Of a stretch of DNA of 32,047 bases, positions 1 through 7,395 are shown in pieces. The notes under the pieces are model-generated. The model was given only the letters and a program-made list of their open reading frames with translations, made no database searches and had not been told where the DNA came from. The stretch comes from Micromonospora qiuiae. Lineage in GTDB: Bacteria; Actinomycetota; Actinomycetes; Mycobacteriales; Micromonosporaceae. The first letter of the stretch is position 1. Each line of letters begins with the position of its first letter. A program made the translations under genes and the position numbers. Where the stretch lies: NCBI RefSeq assembly GCF_016863555.1, contig NZ_BOPC01000016.1, forward strand, positions 1 to 32,047. Reading direction: 5' to 3'.

Positions 1-1
1 G

Positions 2-211
2 GGCACTGCGGGCAGCGCCGGCCCGGAGGCGCCGGAGCCGGGTGGCTCCCCCCGGTGGGACGCCAGCGAGCCCGACCCGGGCGGCATGCCCCGGTCGGAG
101 GCGACCGACACCGAGCCGCGCCCCACGCCTTGGCCGGGTGCCGAGCGTACGCTCGAATTGTCCGGCGAGGATGAGCCGCCCTCGCCGGGTCAGCGGGGCT
201 CGACGGCCTGA
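2..211 (+). CDS. C-terminal fragment of an unknown protein
   Basis: An open frame runs in from the left edge and stops at the TGA at 209-211, giving the last 69 residues of a protein whose start lies outside the window. The piece is rich in Pro, Glu, Gly and Ser (acidic and probably disordered), which is typical of the tail of a larger actinobacterial protein. No domain is recognisable, so no function is offered. Its codon use fits the local third-position G/C bias better than the longer overlapping frame on the same strand, which is Arg/Pro-rich nonsense. About 107 nt separate it from psd, so it could be in the same transcript. It could also be a chance frame. Confidence 0.5.
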   Translation, partial: GTAGSAGPEAPEPGGSPRWDASEPDPGGMPRSEATDTEPRPTPWPGAERTLELSGEDEPPSPGQRGSTA

Positions 212-318
212 CCATGCGGCAGCCGTCGCCGGCCGCCTATGCTGGCCGGAGCGCCGGGCCGCCCCGCCGGGCGGCGATCTCGCGTCAATCGCCTCTACCT
301 GTCAGGAGCCCGATCGAC

Positions 319-1566
319 ATGACCCAGTCCCCTGCCGCGCGCGCCCCTGGCCGCTCCGGTCCGGCGCGCCTCGGCGAGCGCGCCGCCCGTACTCTCGTCT
401 CCGAGCTCGCCCGGATCAACGCCCCCAAGGCCGCCCTGCTGGTGGGCGTGACCCCGGAGTCCGCCGTACTGGCCGCCGCAATCGAGGCGCTGCTGCCCGG
501 CGACACCCTCACCGTGGTCCCGGCCGAACGGATCAGCGCCGCGGCGCTGCGGGAGCACGTCACCGCACAGGGCCGCTGGGTCGCCGACCGGGTACGCGTC
601 GTGGACAGCCTCGCCGAGGCCGAGCCGGCCGCCGTGGTGGTCGCCGGCGAGGCGTTCGTCGGCACCGCCGAGGAGACCCGTGGCGCCATCGAGACGCTGA
701 CCAAGTACCTGGCCGACGGGGCAGTGCTCAGTGTGGCCACCGCCGTCGGCCGGACCGCCGGCGCCGCCGCCGAGCTGGACCGCCAGGGCGCCCTGCACGG
801 CGTCGGCGCCGACCTGGTGCTGCGCAACTCCCCGCCGGTACGCGTGTACCGGCTCCGCTTCACCCCGGCGCACGCCGCGGCGGCGGAGCAGCTCGCGCCG
901 GCCTACCGCCCGTCGAGCGTGCCGGTCACCCGCGGCATGCACATCGACTCCAACGGGGTGGCCGCCGCCGGCATCGCCCTCGGGCTGGCCGCGCTGACCC
1001 GGCTGGCCCGACCGAAGTCGAAGCTCTGGCTGCTGCCCGCGTTGGCCGCCGCGCCGGTGGCGGCGTTCTTCCGGGACCCGGAGCGGGACGTACCGGAGGA
1101 CCCGTCGGCCGTGGTGGCCGCCGCCGACGGTCAGGTGCTGTCGGTGCAGCGCCTGCACGACGAGCGCTTCGGCGACGGTGAGTTCCTGCGGATCGCGGTC
1201 TTCCTGTCGGTGCTCGACGTGCACGTCAACCGCGCACCGGTGGCGGGCAAGGTGGTGGACTACTTCGTCGCCGACGGCGGGTTCGTCAACGCGATGAAGC
1301 CGGACGCGGAGCACAACGTGGCCGCGTACACGGTGCTGGACACCACGCACGGCACGGTGGTGGTGGCGCAGCGGACCGGCCTGATCGCCCGGCGGATCGT
1401 GCAGCGCGCCCCGGTCGGAGCGCTGCTCGCCCGGGGTGAGCGGTTCGGGCTGATCCGGTTCGGCTCGCGGACCGACGTCTACCTTCCGGCTGAGGCGGCG
1501 GAGCCGCTGGTCGGCCCGGGTGACAAGGTGGTCGGCGGAGCGAGCGTCATCGCCCGCTGGCGTTGA
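319..1566 (+). CDS. psd: Phosphatidylserine decarboxylase with N-terminal Rossmann-like extension
   Basis: The protein decarboxylates phosphatidylserine to phosphatidylethanolamine at the membrane, using a pyruvoyl group made by self-cleavage. The start ATG at 319 has AGGAG at 304-308 about 10 nt upstream; this gives 415 residues. The catalytic half (about residue 195 to the end) carries the short-type Psd features: the FRDPERDVP segment, DVHVNR, and the cleavage motif RFGSR with Gly382-Ser383, where Ser383 would become the pyruvoyl group. Short Psd proteins are usually about 200-240 residues. Here roughly 190 extra residues precede the catalytic domain and look like a degenerate class I methyltransferase or Rossmann fold (strand, then GVTPE where the glycine loop should be). 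The function of that extension is unknown. The gene faces pssA tail to tail across a shared hairpin. Confidence 0.93.
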   Translation: MTQSPAARAPGRSGPARLGERAARTLVSELARINAPKAALLVGVTPESAVLAAAIEALLPGDTLTVVPAERISAAALREHVTAQGRWVADRVRVVDSLAEAEPAAVVVAGEAFVGTAEETRGAIETLTKYLADGAVLSVATAVGRTAGAAAELDRQGALHGVGADLVLRNSPPVRVYRLRFTPAHAAAAEQLAPAYRPSSVPVTRGMHIDSNGVAAAGIALGLAALTRLARPKSKLWLLPALAAAPVAAFFRDPERDVPEDPSAVVAAADGQVLSVQRLHDERFGDGEFLRIAVFLSVLDVHVNRAPVAGKVVDYFVADGGFVNAMKPDAEHNVAAYTVLDTTHGTVVVAQRTGLIARRIVQRAPVGALLARGERFGLIRFGSRTDVYLPAEAAEPLVGPGDKVVGGASVIARWR

Positions 1567-1580
1567 GCGGGCAATCTGAC

Positions 1581-1618
1581 GAGAGAGGGCGTCGCGGTCG
1601 ACCGCGACGCCCTTTCTC
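1581..1618. terminator. Bidirectional hairpin between psd and pssA
   Basis: A near-perfect 38-nt palindrome centred at 1599/1600 pairs for 19 bp (one G-T pair at 1585/1614), with core GGGCGTCGCGGTC and its complement. It is flanked by GAGA and TTTCTCTT. It lies between two convergent stop codons (1566 and 1639) and so probably terminates both psd and pssA. Confidence 0.8.
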
Positions 1619-1638
1619 TTTCGCTGCTGTCTTGAAGA

Positions 1639-2643
1639 TCAGATCGTACGGCGCTGGCGCAGCCAGAGCACCGGCCCACTGATCAGGTAACCCACCACGA
1701 TCAGGCCGAAGGTGAGCCGCACGTCGATCAACGCGCCGATCACCGGAGCGAGCCAGACCCACGGCGGCAGCTTGACCAGCCGGGCGAGCTTCGCGTACGG
1801 AAAGCTGCTGACCATGGTGAAGGCGAGCAGCGCCACGCCGGCGATCTGCACCGCACCGGGCACCGGGAGACCGATGACCACCATCAGGGCCAGCACGGCC
1901 GCCGCCATCGTGGTCGGCACTCCCGAGAAGAACCGGCCGTCGGAGGGTGAGACGTTGAACCGGGCCAGGCGGATCGCGGAGCAGGCCGCCACGAGCGCGG
2001 CGGCCACCGCGGCGGCGGTCGCCGGCACGTCGCCGGCGAGCGAGGCGTACACCACCACGGGCGCGGCGATGCCGAAGGAGCACATGTCGGCCAGCGAGTC
2101 CATCTGGGCGCCGAACGGGCTGGAGACCCCGAGCTTGCGGGCCAGCGCGCCGTCCAGGCCGTCGAAGGCGACGCAGGCGATGAGGAGGAAGGCGGCGAGC
2201 CGCACGTTGCCGTGCATGGCCACGAAGATCGCGTTGATGCCGAGCAGCAGGCTGGCCAGGGTGCAGGCGTTGACCAGCGCGAACTTCATCCGCCGCGCGG
2301 GCGTGCGCGCACCGGGGAGCAAGGGTACGGATGTCGCGACCGGCTCGTCCGCCACGCCAGGTGCCAGCGGTGCCGGCACGACGGCGGGGCTGATCGGGGC
2401 GACCGTCTCGATCCCGGCGCGGTGGAACCGTTGCAGGCCGTACCGGCGACGCGGACGATCCGCGTACCGGGGCTCGGGCAACATGTCGGGCACGCCGTGC
2501 AGTTCCGCACCTCGGCGGCCGACGCGGACCAGCAGGACTTGACGAGCAAGGGTGCCACTGCGGCGCAACGGGCCCGTCCAGCTTCGCCCTGCGGGACGCG
2601 GGCTGTCAGTCGTACGACGCCGGCGCCATGGGGCTCTCGGCAC
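1639..2643 (-). CDS. pssA: CDP-diacylglycerol-serine O-phosphatidyltransferase
   Basis: The enzyme makes phosphatidylserine from CDP-diacylglycerol and serine at the membrane, the step before Psd. The CDP-alcohol phosphotransferase signature is complete: DGLDGALAR, then eight residues, then GAQMDSLAD. Several hydrophobic membrane segments follow through to the C-terminus. The start is uncertain. The first residue of the conserved membrane core is Met119 (codon at 2289). A GTG at 2643 has GGAGG about 4 nt upstream and is in frame, and codons downstream of it keep the G/C third-position bias, so it is chosen here (334 residues with an Arg-rich, Pro-rich N-terminus of about 115). A later GTG or the ATG at 2289 is possible. 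The frame stays open up to 2847 but looks non-coding there. Nothing else is recognised in 2644-2919. Confidence 0.88.
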   Translation of the reverse strand: MPRAPWRRRRTTDSPRPAGRSWTGPLRRSGTLARQVLLVRVGRRGAELHGVPDMLPEPRYADRPRRRYGLQRFHRAGIETVAPISPAVVPAPLAPGVADEPVATSVPLLPGARTPARRMKFALVNACTLASLLLGINAIFVAMHGNVRLAAFLLIACVAFDGLDGALARKLGVSSPFGAQMDSLADMCSFGIAAPVVVYASLAGDVPATAAAVAAALVAACSAIRLARFNVSPSDGRFFSGVPTTMAAAVLALMVVIGLPVPGAVQIAGVALLAFTMVSSFPYAKLARLVKLPPWVWLAPVIGALIDVRLTFGLIVVGYLISGPVLWLRQRRTI

Positions 2644-2919
2644 GTTTCCTCCATAACCGGATGGCCGCCTCGAGGGCGGTGCCCGGCTGTCTCGTGCCGG
2701 ACCTTTCTGGCCCGGCAGCCGTTTTGCGGAGTACACCATCGCACAGGGAATGGAGATTGGCGATAGCTGCCGGCGGTACTTATGTCTCCCTAACCATGCG
2801 AACCGCAGGGTTGTTCCCATCCGGGTAGGAACGCCCGTTTCTGCCATCGATCCTTCTCCGACTGTACCGGAGGTGTCACCACCGGCCGGCGTGAGCGGGA
2901 CCGGCAGCTGCGACGCCGG

Positions 2920-3828
2920 TCACTGCGATGTCAGCAGGAGCCCGGCGGCGATCTCCGTCAGCGGCAGCTCTCGCAGCTCGGCCCGGGTGAACCAGCTGGC
3001 GCGGGCAGTCGAGCCACCGGCCAGCTCGGTCACCGCCGGCTCGGTCGGAACGTCGACCACGACGCGGTAGACGACCCGGATGCCGTGCCAGTCGATCGGA
3101 TATCCCTCCGGCCCGAGCGCCGCCGGATTGTGCAGATTGTCCACCCCGATCAGGTCGATCACCCGACCCAGTTGGCCCGACTCCTCGACCAGTTCCCGCA
3201 GCAGCGCGGTGACCGGCTGTTCGCCATGGTCGGTCCCGCCGCCGGGCAGGTGCCACCGCCCGGCACCCGGATAGCCGTCGGCGATCAGGCAGAGCAGCAC
3301 CCGATCGGCGGGATCGGTGACCAGGCCGTACGCCCCGAAGCGCAGCCGCCGGCCGGCGTCGGGTACGGCGAACGGCTCCCGGCGGCGGAGCGCACCCGCC
3401 GGCAGCGGAACGACCGGCAGGCCGAGCGCCTCGGCGGTGAAGGCCAGCAACGGCAGTTCGGCCGCCTGCGCCGTGGTCAACCAGCGGGCCAGGTCGGCGC
3501 TGCCCTTTGCCTCGGAACGCAACGCGCCGCCCACCGGCGTCAGGTCGAACAGCAACCGGTCGGTGTGCAGGGCCACCCCCTGCGCGGGGTACGGCACCAC
3601 GTCCGCGACCACCGCCCGCAGCCCGGTGACCTCGACGGTCAGCCCGGTCTCCTCGGCGACCTCGCGGACCACCGCGGAAGCGGGATGCTCGGCGTGTTCG
3701 ACGCCGCCGCCGGGCAGCAACCACACCCCGGGGAAGTCGGCGTACCTGGAACCCCGCACCAGCAGCACCCGCTCCTGCTCGGTGTCCCACACCAATCCGT
3801 ACGCCCCGACCCGCCGCACCTGCTCCAC
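2920..3828 (-). CDS. Double-Nudix hydrolase (paralog 1)
   Basis: Nudix proteins hydrolyse nucleoside diphosphates linked to another group; the substrate of this one is unknown. It carries two Nudix modules. The first box is at about residues 41-63 with E47, R55, E56, E59 and E60. The second is at about 197-219 with RELVEESG, and its last position is Gln rather than a hydrophobic residue. Both boxes keep the metal-binding glutamates. The GTG at 3828 is preferred because GGGAGG lies about 10 nt upstream and because it aligns with the start of the neighbouring paralog (VEQVRRVGAY against MLEPLRRIAAY). The frame can be extended to an ATG at 3897, but those codons only read through an inverted repeat. 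It lies just downstream of paralog 2 on the same strand. Length from this start is 302 residues. Confidence 0.88.
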   Translation of the reverse strand: MEQVRRVGAYGLVWDTEQERVLLVRGSRYADFPGVWLLPGGGVEHAEHPASAVVREVAEETGLTVEVTGLRAVVADVVPYPAQGVALHTDRLLFDLTPVGGALRSEAKGSADLARWLTTAQAAELPLLAFTAEALGLPVVPLPAGALRRREPFAVPDAGRRLRFGAYGLVTDPADRVLLCLIADGYPGAGRWHLPGGGTDHGEQPVTALLRELVEESGQLGRVIDLIGVDNLHNPAALGPEGYPIDWHGIRVVYRVVVDVPTEPAVTELAGGSTARASWFTRAELRELPLTEIAAGLLLTSQ

Positions 3829-3870
3829 GCCCCGCGCCCCTCCCGTCCACCCCCGCCGCCGGCGTCCGTC

Positions 3871-3925
3871 GATCATGAAGTTATCGCCGCCCGCCATGGC
3901 GTGTCATGACAATAACTTCATGATC
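3871..3925. repeat. Intergenic inverted repeat, locus A
   Basis: A perfect 14-bp inverted repeat has arms GATCATGAAGTTAT (3871-3884) and its reverse complement (3912-3925), separated by 27 nt. The spacer contains the palindrome CGCCATGGCG. It sits between the two Nudix genes and is followed on the same strand by the G tract at 3937-3998. Two related structures occur at 7167-7233 and 19191-19251. Confidence 0.85.
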
Positions 3926-3936
3926 GGCGGGATGAC

Positions 3937-3998
3937 CGGGGGAGGGGTGGGGGGCGGGGGGCGGGGGGGGAGGGGGTGGGGGGGGAGGGGTGGGGGGG
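3937..3998 (+). repeat. Near-pure G tract, locus A
   Basis: This is 62 nt made almost wholly of G, with a few A, T and C interruptions, ending right at the stop codon of the downstream-facing Nudix gene (stop at 3999-4001 on the minus strand). Many runs of four or more G make G-quadruplex formation likely. It follows inverted repeat A directly. Confidence 0.9.
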
Positions 3999-4946
3999 TC
4001 AGGTGAGGCGGGCGGCCTGGACGGCTTCGGCGGTCACCTCGGTGAGGCGGTCGGTGGGCAGGGCGCCGAGTTCCTCGCGGGCGAACCAGCGGGCCTCGCA
4101 GGTGGAACCGCCGACGTCGCCGACCGTGGGCGGGGCGGGCTTGTCGACCACCACCCGGTAGAAGGCGCGTACGCCGTGCCAGTCGATCGGGTAACCCTCC
4201 GGGCCGAGCGACGCCGCGTCCCGGTGGCTGGCGACCCCGAGCAACTCGACGAGGCGCCCGGTCTGCCCGGTCTCCTCCACCAGTTCCCGGATCAGCGCCG
4301 CACCCGGCTGCTCGCCGTAGTCGGTGCCGCCGCCGGGCAGGTGCCAGCAGCCCGCGCCCGGGTAGCCGTCGGCGACCCGGGTCAACAGCACTCGCCCGTC
4401 GGGGTCGGTGACCACGGCGTACGCGGCGAAGCGCTGCGCCCGGTGCAGCCCGTCGGGACCGGGCACCGCGTAGAAGGAGGGGAACTCGGGGGGCTCGTCG
4501 GGCACGATGTCCGCCGAGGCGGCGGGCAGCCCGAGGGCGCGTGCGGTGAACGAGCGCAGCGGCAACTGTCGCGCCTCGTCCAGGGTGAACCAGCGGGCCA
4601 GGTCGGTCGGCCGGTCGACCCGGTCGGTCAGCGAGCCACCCCGCACCGAGACCCGGTAGACCAGGCGATCGGTGTGGATGGTGATGCCACGCTCGGGCAG
4701 GGCCCGCATGTCGGCCAACACGTCGTGCAGGCCGGCGACGGCCACCGACAGGCCGGTCTCGGCGGCGGTCTCCCGAACGACTGTGTGCTGCGGATCCTCG
4801 CCGTGGTCGACCGCCCCGCCGGGCAGGGACCACGTACCGGGTGTGCCCGAGCGCTCCGACGCGCGGACCAGCAACACTCGGTCTACCGAATCAGTACAGA
4901 CTGCGTATGCCGCGATCCTGCGCAGCGGCTCCAGCATGGTGGTCAC
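3999..4946 (-). CDS. Double-Nudix hydrolase (paralog 2)
   Basis: This is a 315-residue paralog of the protein encoded just downstream, with the same two-module plan and shared phrases (LGPEGYPIDWHG; DGYPGAG then WHLPGGGTD). The second Nudix box (GGGTDYGEQ, then RELVEETG) is intact. The first box has E50, R58 and E59, but the next glutamate pair reads Ala62-Glu63, so one metal-coordinating position is lost and this half may be weak or inactive. The ATG at 4946 is used; an in-frame ATG three codons later is an alternative. About 143 nt separate it from the divergent PspC gene. The gene pair arose by duplication of an already duplicated module. The substrate is unknown. Confidence 0.88.
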   Translation of the reverse strand: MTTMLEPLRRIAAYAVCTDSVDRVLLVRASERSGTPGTWSLPGGAVDHGEDPQHTVVRETAAETGLSVAVAGLHDVLADMRALPERGITIHTDRLVYRVSVRGGSLTDRVDRPTDLARWFTLDEARQLPLRSFTARALGLPAASADIVPDEPPEFPSFYAVPGPDGLHRAQRFAAYAVVTDPDGRVLLTRVADGYPGAGCWHLPGGGTDYGEQPGAALIRELVEETGQTGRLVELLGVASHRDAASLGPEGYPIDWHGVRAFYRVVVDKPAPPTVGDVGGSTCEARWFAREELGALPTDRLTEVTAEAVQAARLT

Positions 4947-5089
4947 GGAGCCAAATTCTCCCCGTGACCCGCTACAGACGCGGAAGAGAGTCGGATTCCT
5001 GACTGATCACTGTCCCTGAGGCGCAGTTCAGGGTATTGATCCGGGCGGTCACCGAGGTCGATGCGCGCCGAGGCGAGGACCGTTGAGGC

Positions 5090-5536
5090 ATGACTTCCAC
5101 ATCTCAGGCCCCGTACAAGCAGCTACGCCGCCCGACCACGGACCGGATGGTGGCCGGGGTGGCCAGCGGTCTCGGCCGCTACTTCGCCGTCGACCCCACC
5201 CTGGTGCGCGTCATCTTCGCCGTCGCCACGCTGCTGACCGGCGGGATCGCCGCGCTCGCGTACCCGATCATGTGGTTCCTGATGCCCGAGGAGCCGGCCA
5301 ACGCACCCGCGTGGCCGCAGCCGCCGAACCCGGCACCGCACGGCCCGGCGCAAACTCCCGGACCGGCGGGACCCACGCCGCACCCCGCGTGGCCCTTCCC
5401 GGCGCCGGCGCCGCAGCACGGCCCGCAGCAGCCCGCCCCACGGCCGTCGGCTGACGGCCCGCAGCAGCCCGCCCCACGGCCGTCGGCTGATGGCCCGGAG
5501 CCGGCGCCCCGGACGGCTCCTCAACCGCCGGCCTGA
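5090..5536 (+). CDS. PspC-domain membrane protein
   Basis: This 148-residue protein has an N-terminal PspC domain (about residues 8-70). Its signature is LRRPTTDRMVAGVASGLGRY, followed by VDPTLVRVIF and a membrane segment running to WFLMPEE. PspC proteins belong to the phage-shock or envelope-stress systems; in actinobacteria small PspC proteins often accompany sensor kinases, but no partner is next door here. The remaining half is a Pro/Ala/Gln-rich, probably disordered tail that includes two copies of a 12-residue unit (GPQQPAPRPSAD). The gene is divergent from the Nudix pair and convergent with guaA, whose stop lies 8 nt away. The specific role is unknown. Confidence 0.85.
   Translation: MTSTSQAPYKQLRRPTTDRMVAGVASGLGRYFAVDPTLVRVIFAVATLLTGGIAALAYPIMWFLMPEEPANAPAWPQPPNPAPHGPAQTPGPAGPTPHPAWPFPAPAPQHGPQQPAPRPSADGPQQPAPRPSADGPEPAPRTAPQPPA
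5420..5491 (+). repeat. Two tandem 36-bp units inside the PspC gene
   Basis: Two adjacent 36-bp copies (5420-5455 and 5456-5491) differ only at the last base. They encode the repeated 12-residue Pro-rich unit in the tail of the PspC-domain protein. The near-identity points to recent duplication by slippage. Confidence 0.9.
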
Positions 5537-5543
5537 GCCGGCG
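5526..5543. terminator. Small hairpin over the PspC stop codon
   Basis: A 7-bp perfect stem (CGCCGGC and GCCGGCG) closes a CTGA loop. The TGA stop of the PspC gene lies in the loop, and the stem abuts the guaA stop at 5544. It could serve both convergent genes. Confidence 0.5.
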
Positions 5544-7100
<1,557 letters not shown>

Positions 7101-7166
7101 AGCCGGAAATCCTACCCACCGTGACGGGCGCGCCCCACGCGCACCGCCACGCTCCCCCGCCTCGCC

Positions 7167-7233
7167 GATCATGCAGCTTCTGTCGCCATTATGCACCTTA
7201 CGCACCTTTCATCCCGACGGAAAGTGCAAGATC
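7167..7233. repeat. Intergenic inverted repeat, locus B
   Basis: The imperfect inverted repeat has outer arms GATCATGCAGCTT (7167-7179) and AAGTGCAAGATC (ending 7233), with a second TGCACCTT-like copy inside (about 7191-7208). It lies between guaA and the GMC oxidoreductase gene. A long G-rich tract follows on the same strand from about 7236, the same arrangement as locus A. Confidence 0.75.
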
Positions 7234-7235
7234 GC

Positions 7236-7395
7236 CGGGGGCCGGCGGGGGCGGAGGGCGGGGCGGGGGCGGGGCGGGGGCGGGGGGGCGGAGGGGAAGG
7301 GTGAGGGGTGGGGTGTCAGGGGTGGAGGGCGGCGGGGGCGTGTGGGGGGACGGCGGGGTGGTGTGGGGGGATGGGGGTGAGAGGGCGGTAGGGGG
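7236..7395 (+). repeat. Long G-rich tract, locus B
   Basis: About 160 nt are dominated by runs of G broken by single C, A or T. The tract starts just after inverted repeat B and runs into the 3' end of the GMC oxidoreductase gene (stop at 7316). It therefore encodes that protein's Pro/His-rich tail on the other strand. G-quadruplex potential is high. Confidence 0.85.

Noticed and set aside
42..1181. Long open frame overlapping psd on the same strand
   Set aside because: It is Arg/Gly/Pro-rich with no motif, in a different frame from the complete Psd catalytic domain, as expected of a high-GC shadow frame.
2644..2919. A structured leader or small gene upstream of pssA
   Set aside because: One 5-bp hairpin and weak promoter-like words are present, but nothing matches a known RNA family and no frame has coding bias.
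3937..3998. A CRISPR-like or microsatellite array
   Set aside because: There is no regular repeat-spacer unit; it is simply a G homopolymer with interruptions.
7101..7205. N-terminal extension of guaA
   Set aside because: The codons read only inverted repeat B, and the family start [13 protein letters not shown] lies at 7100.
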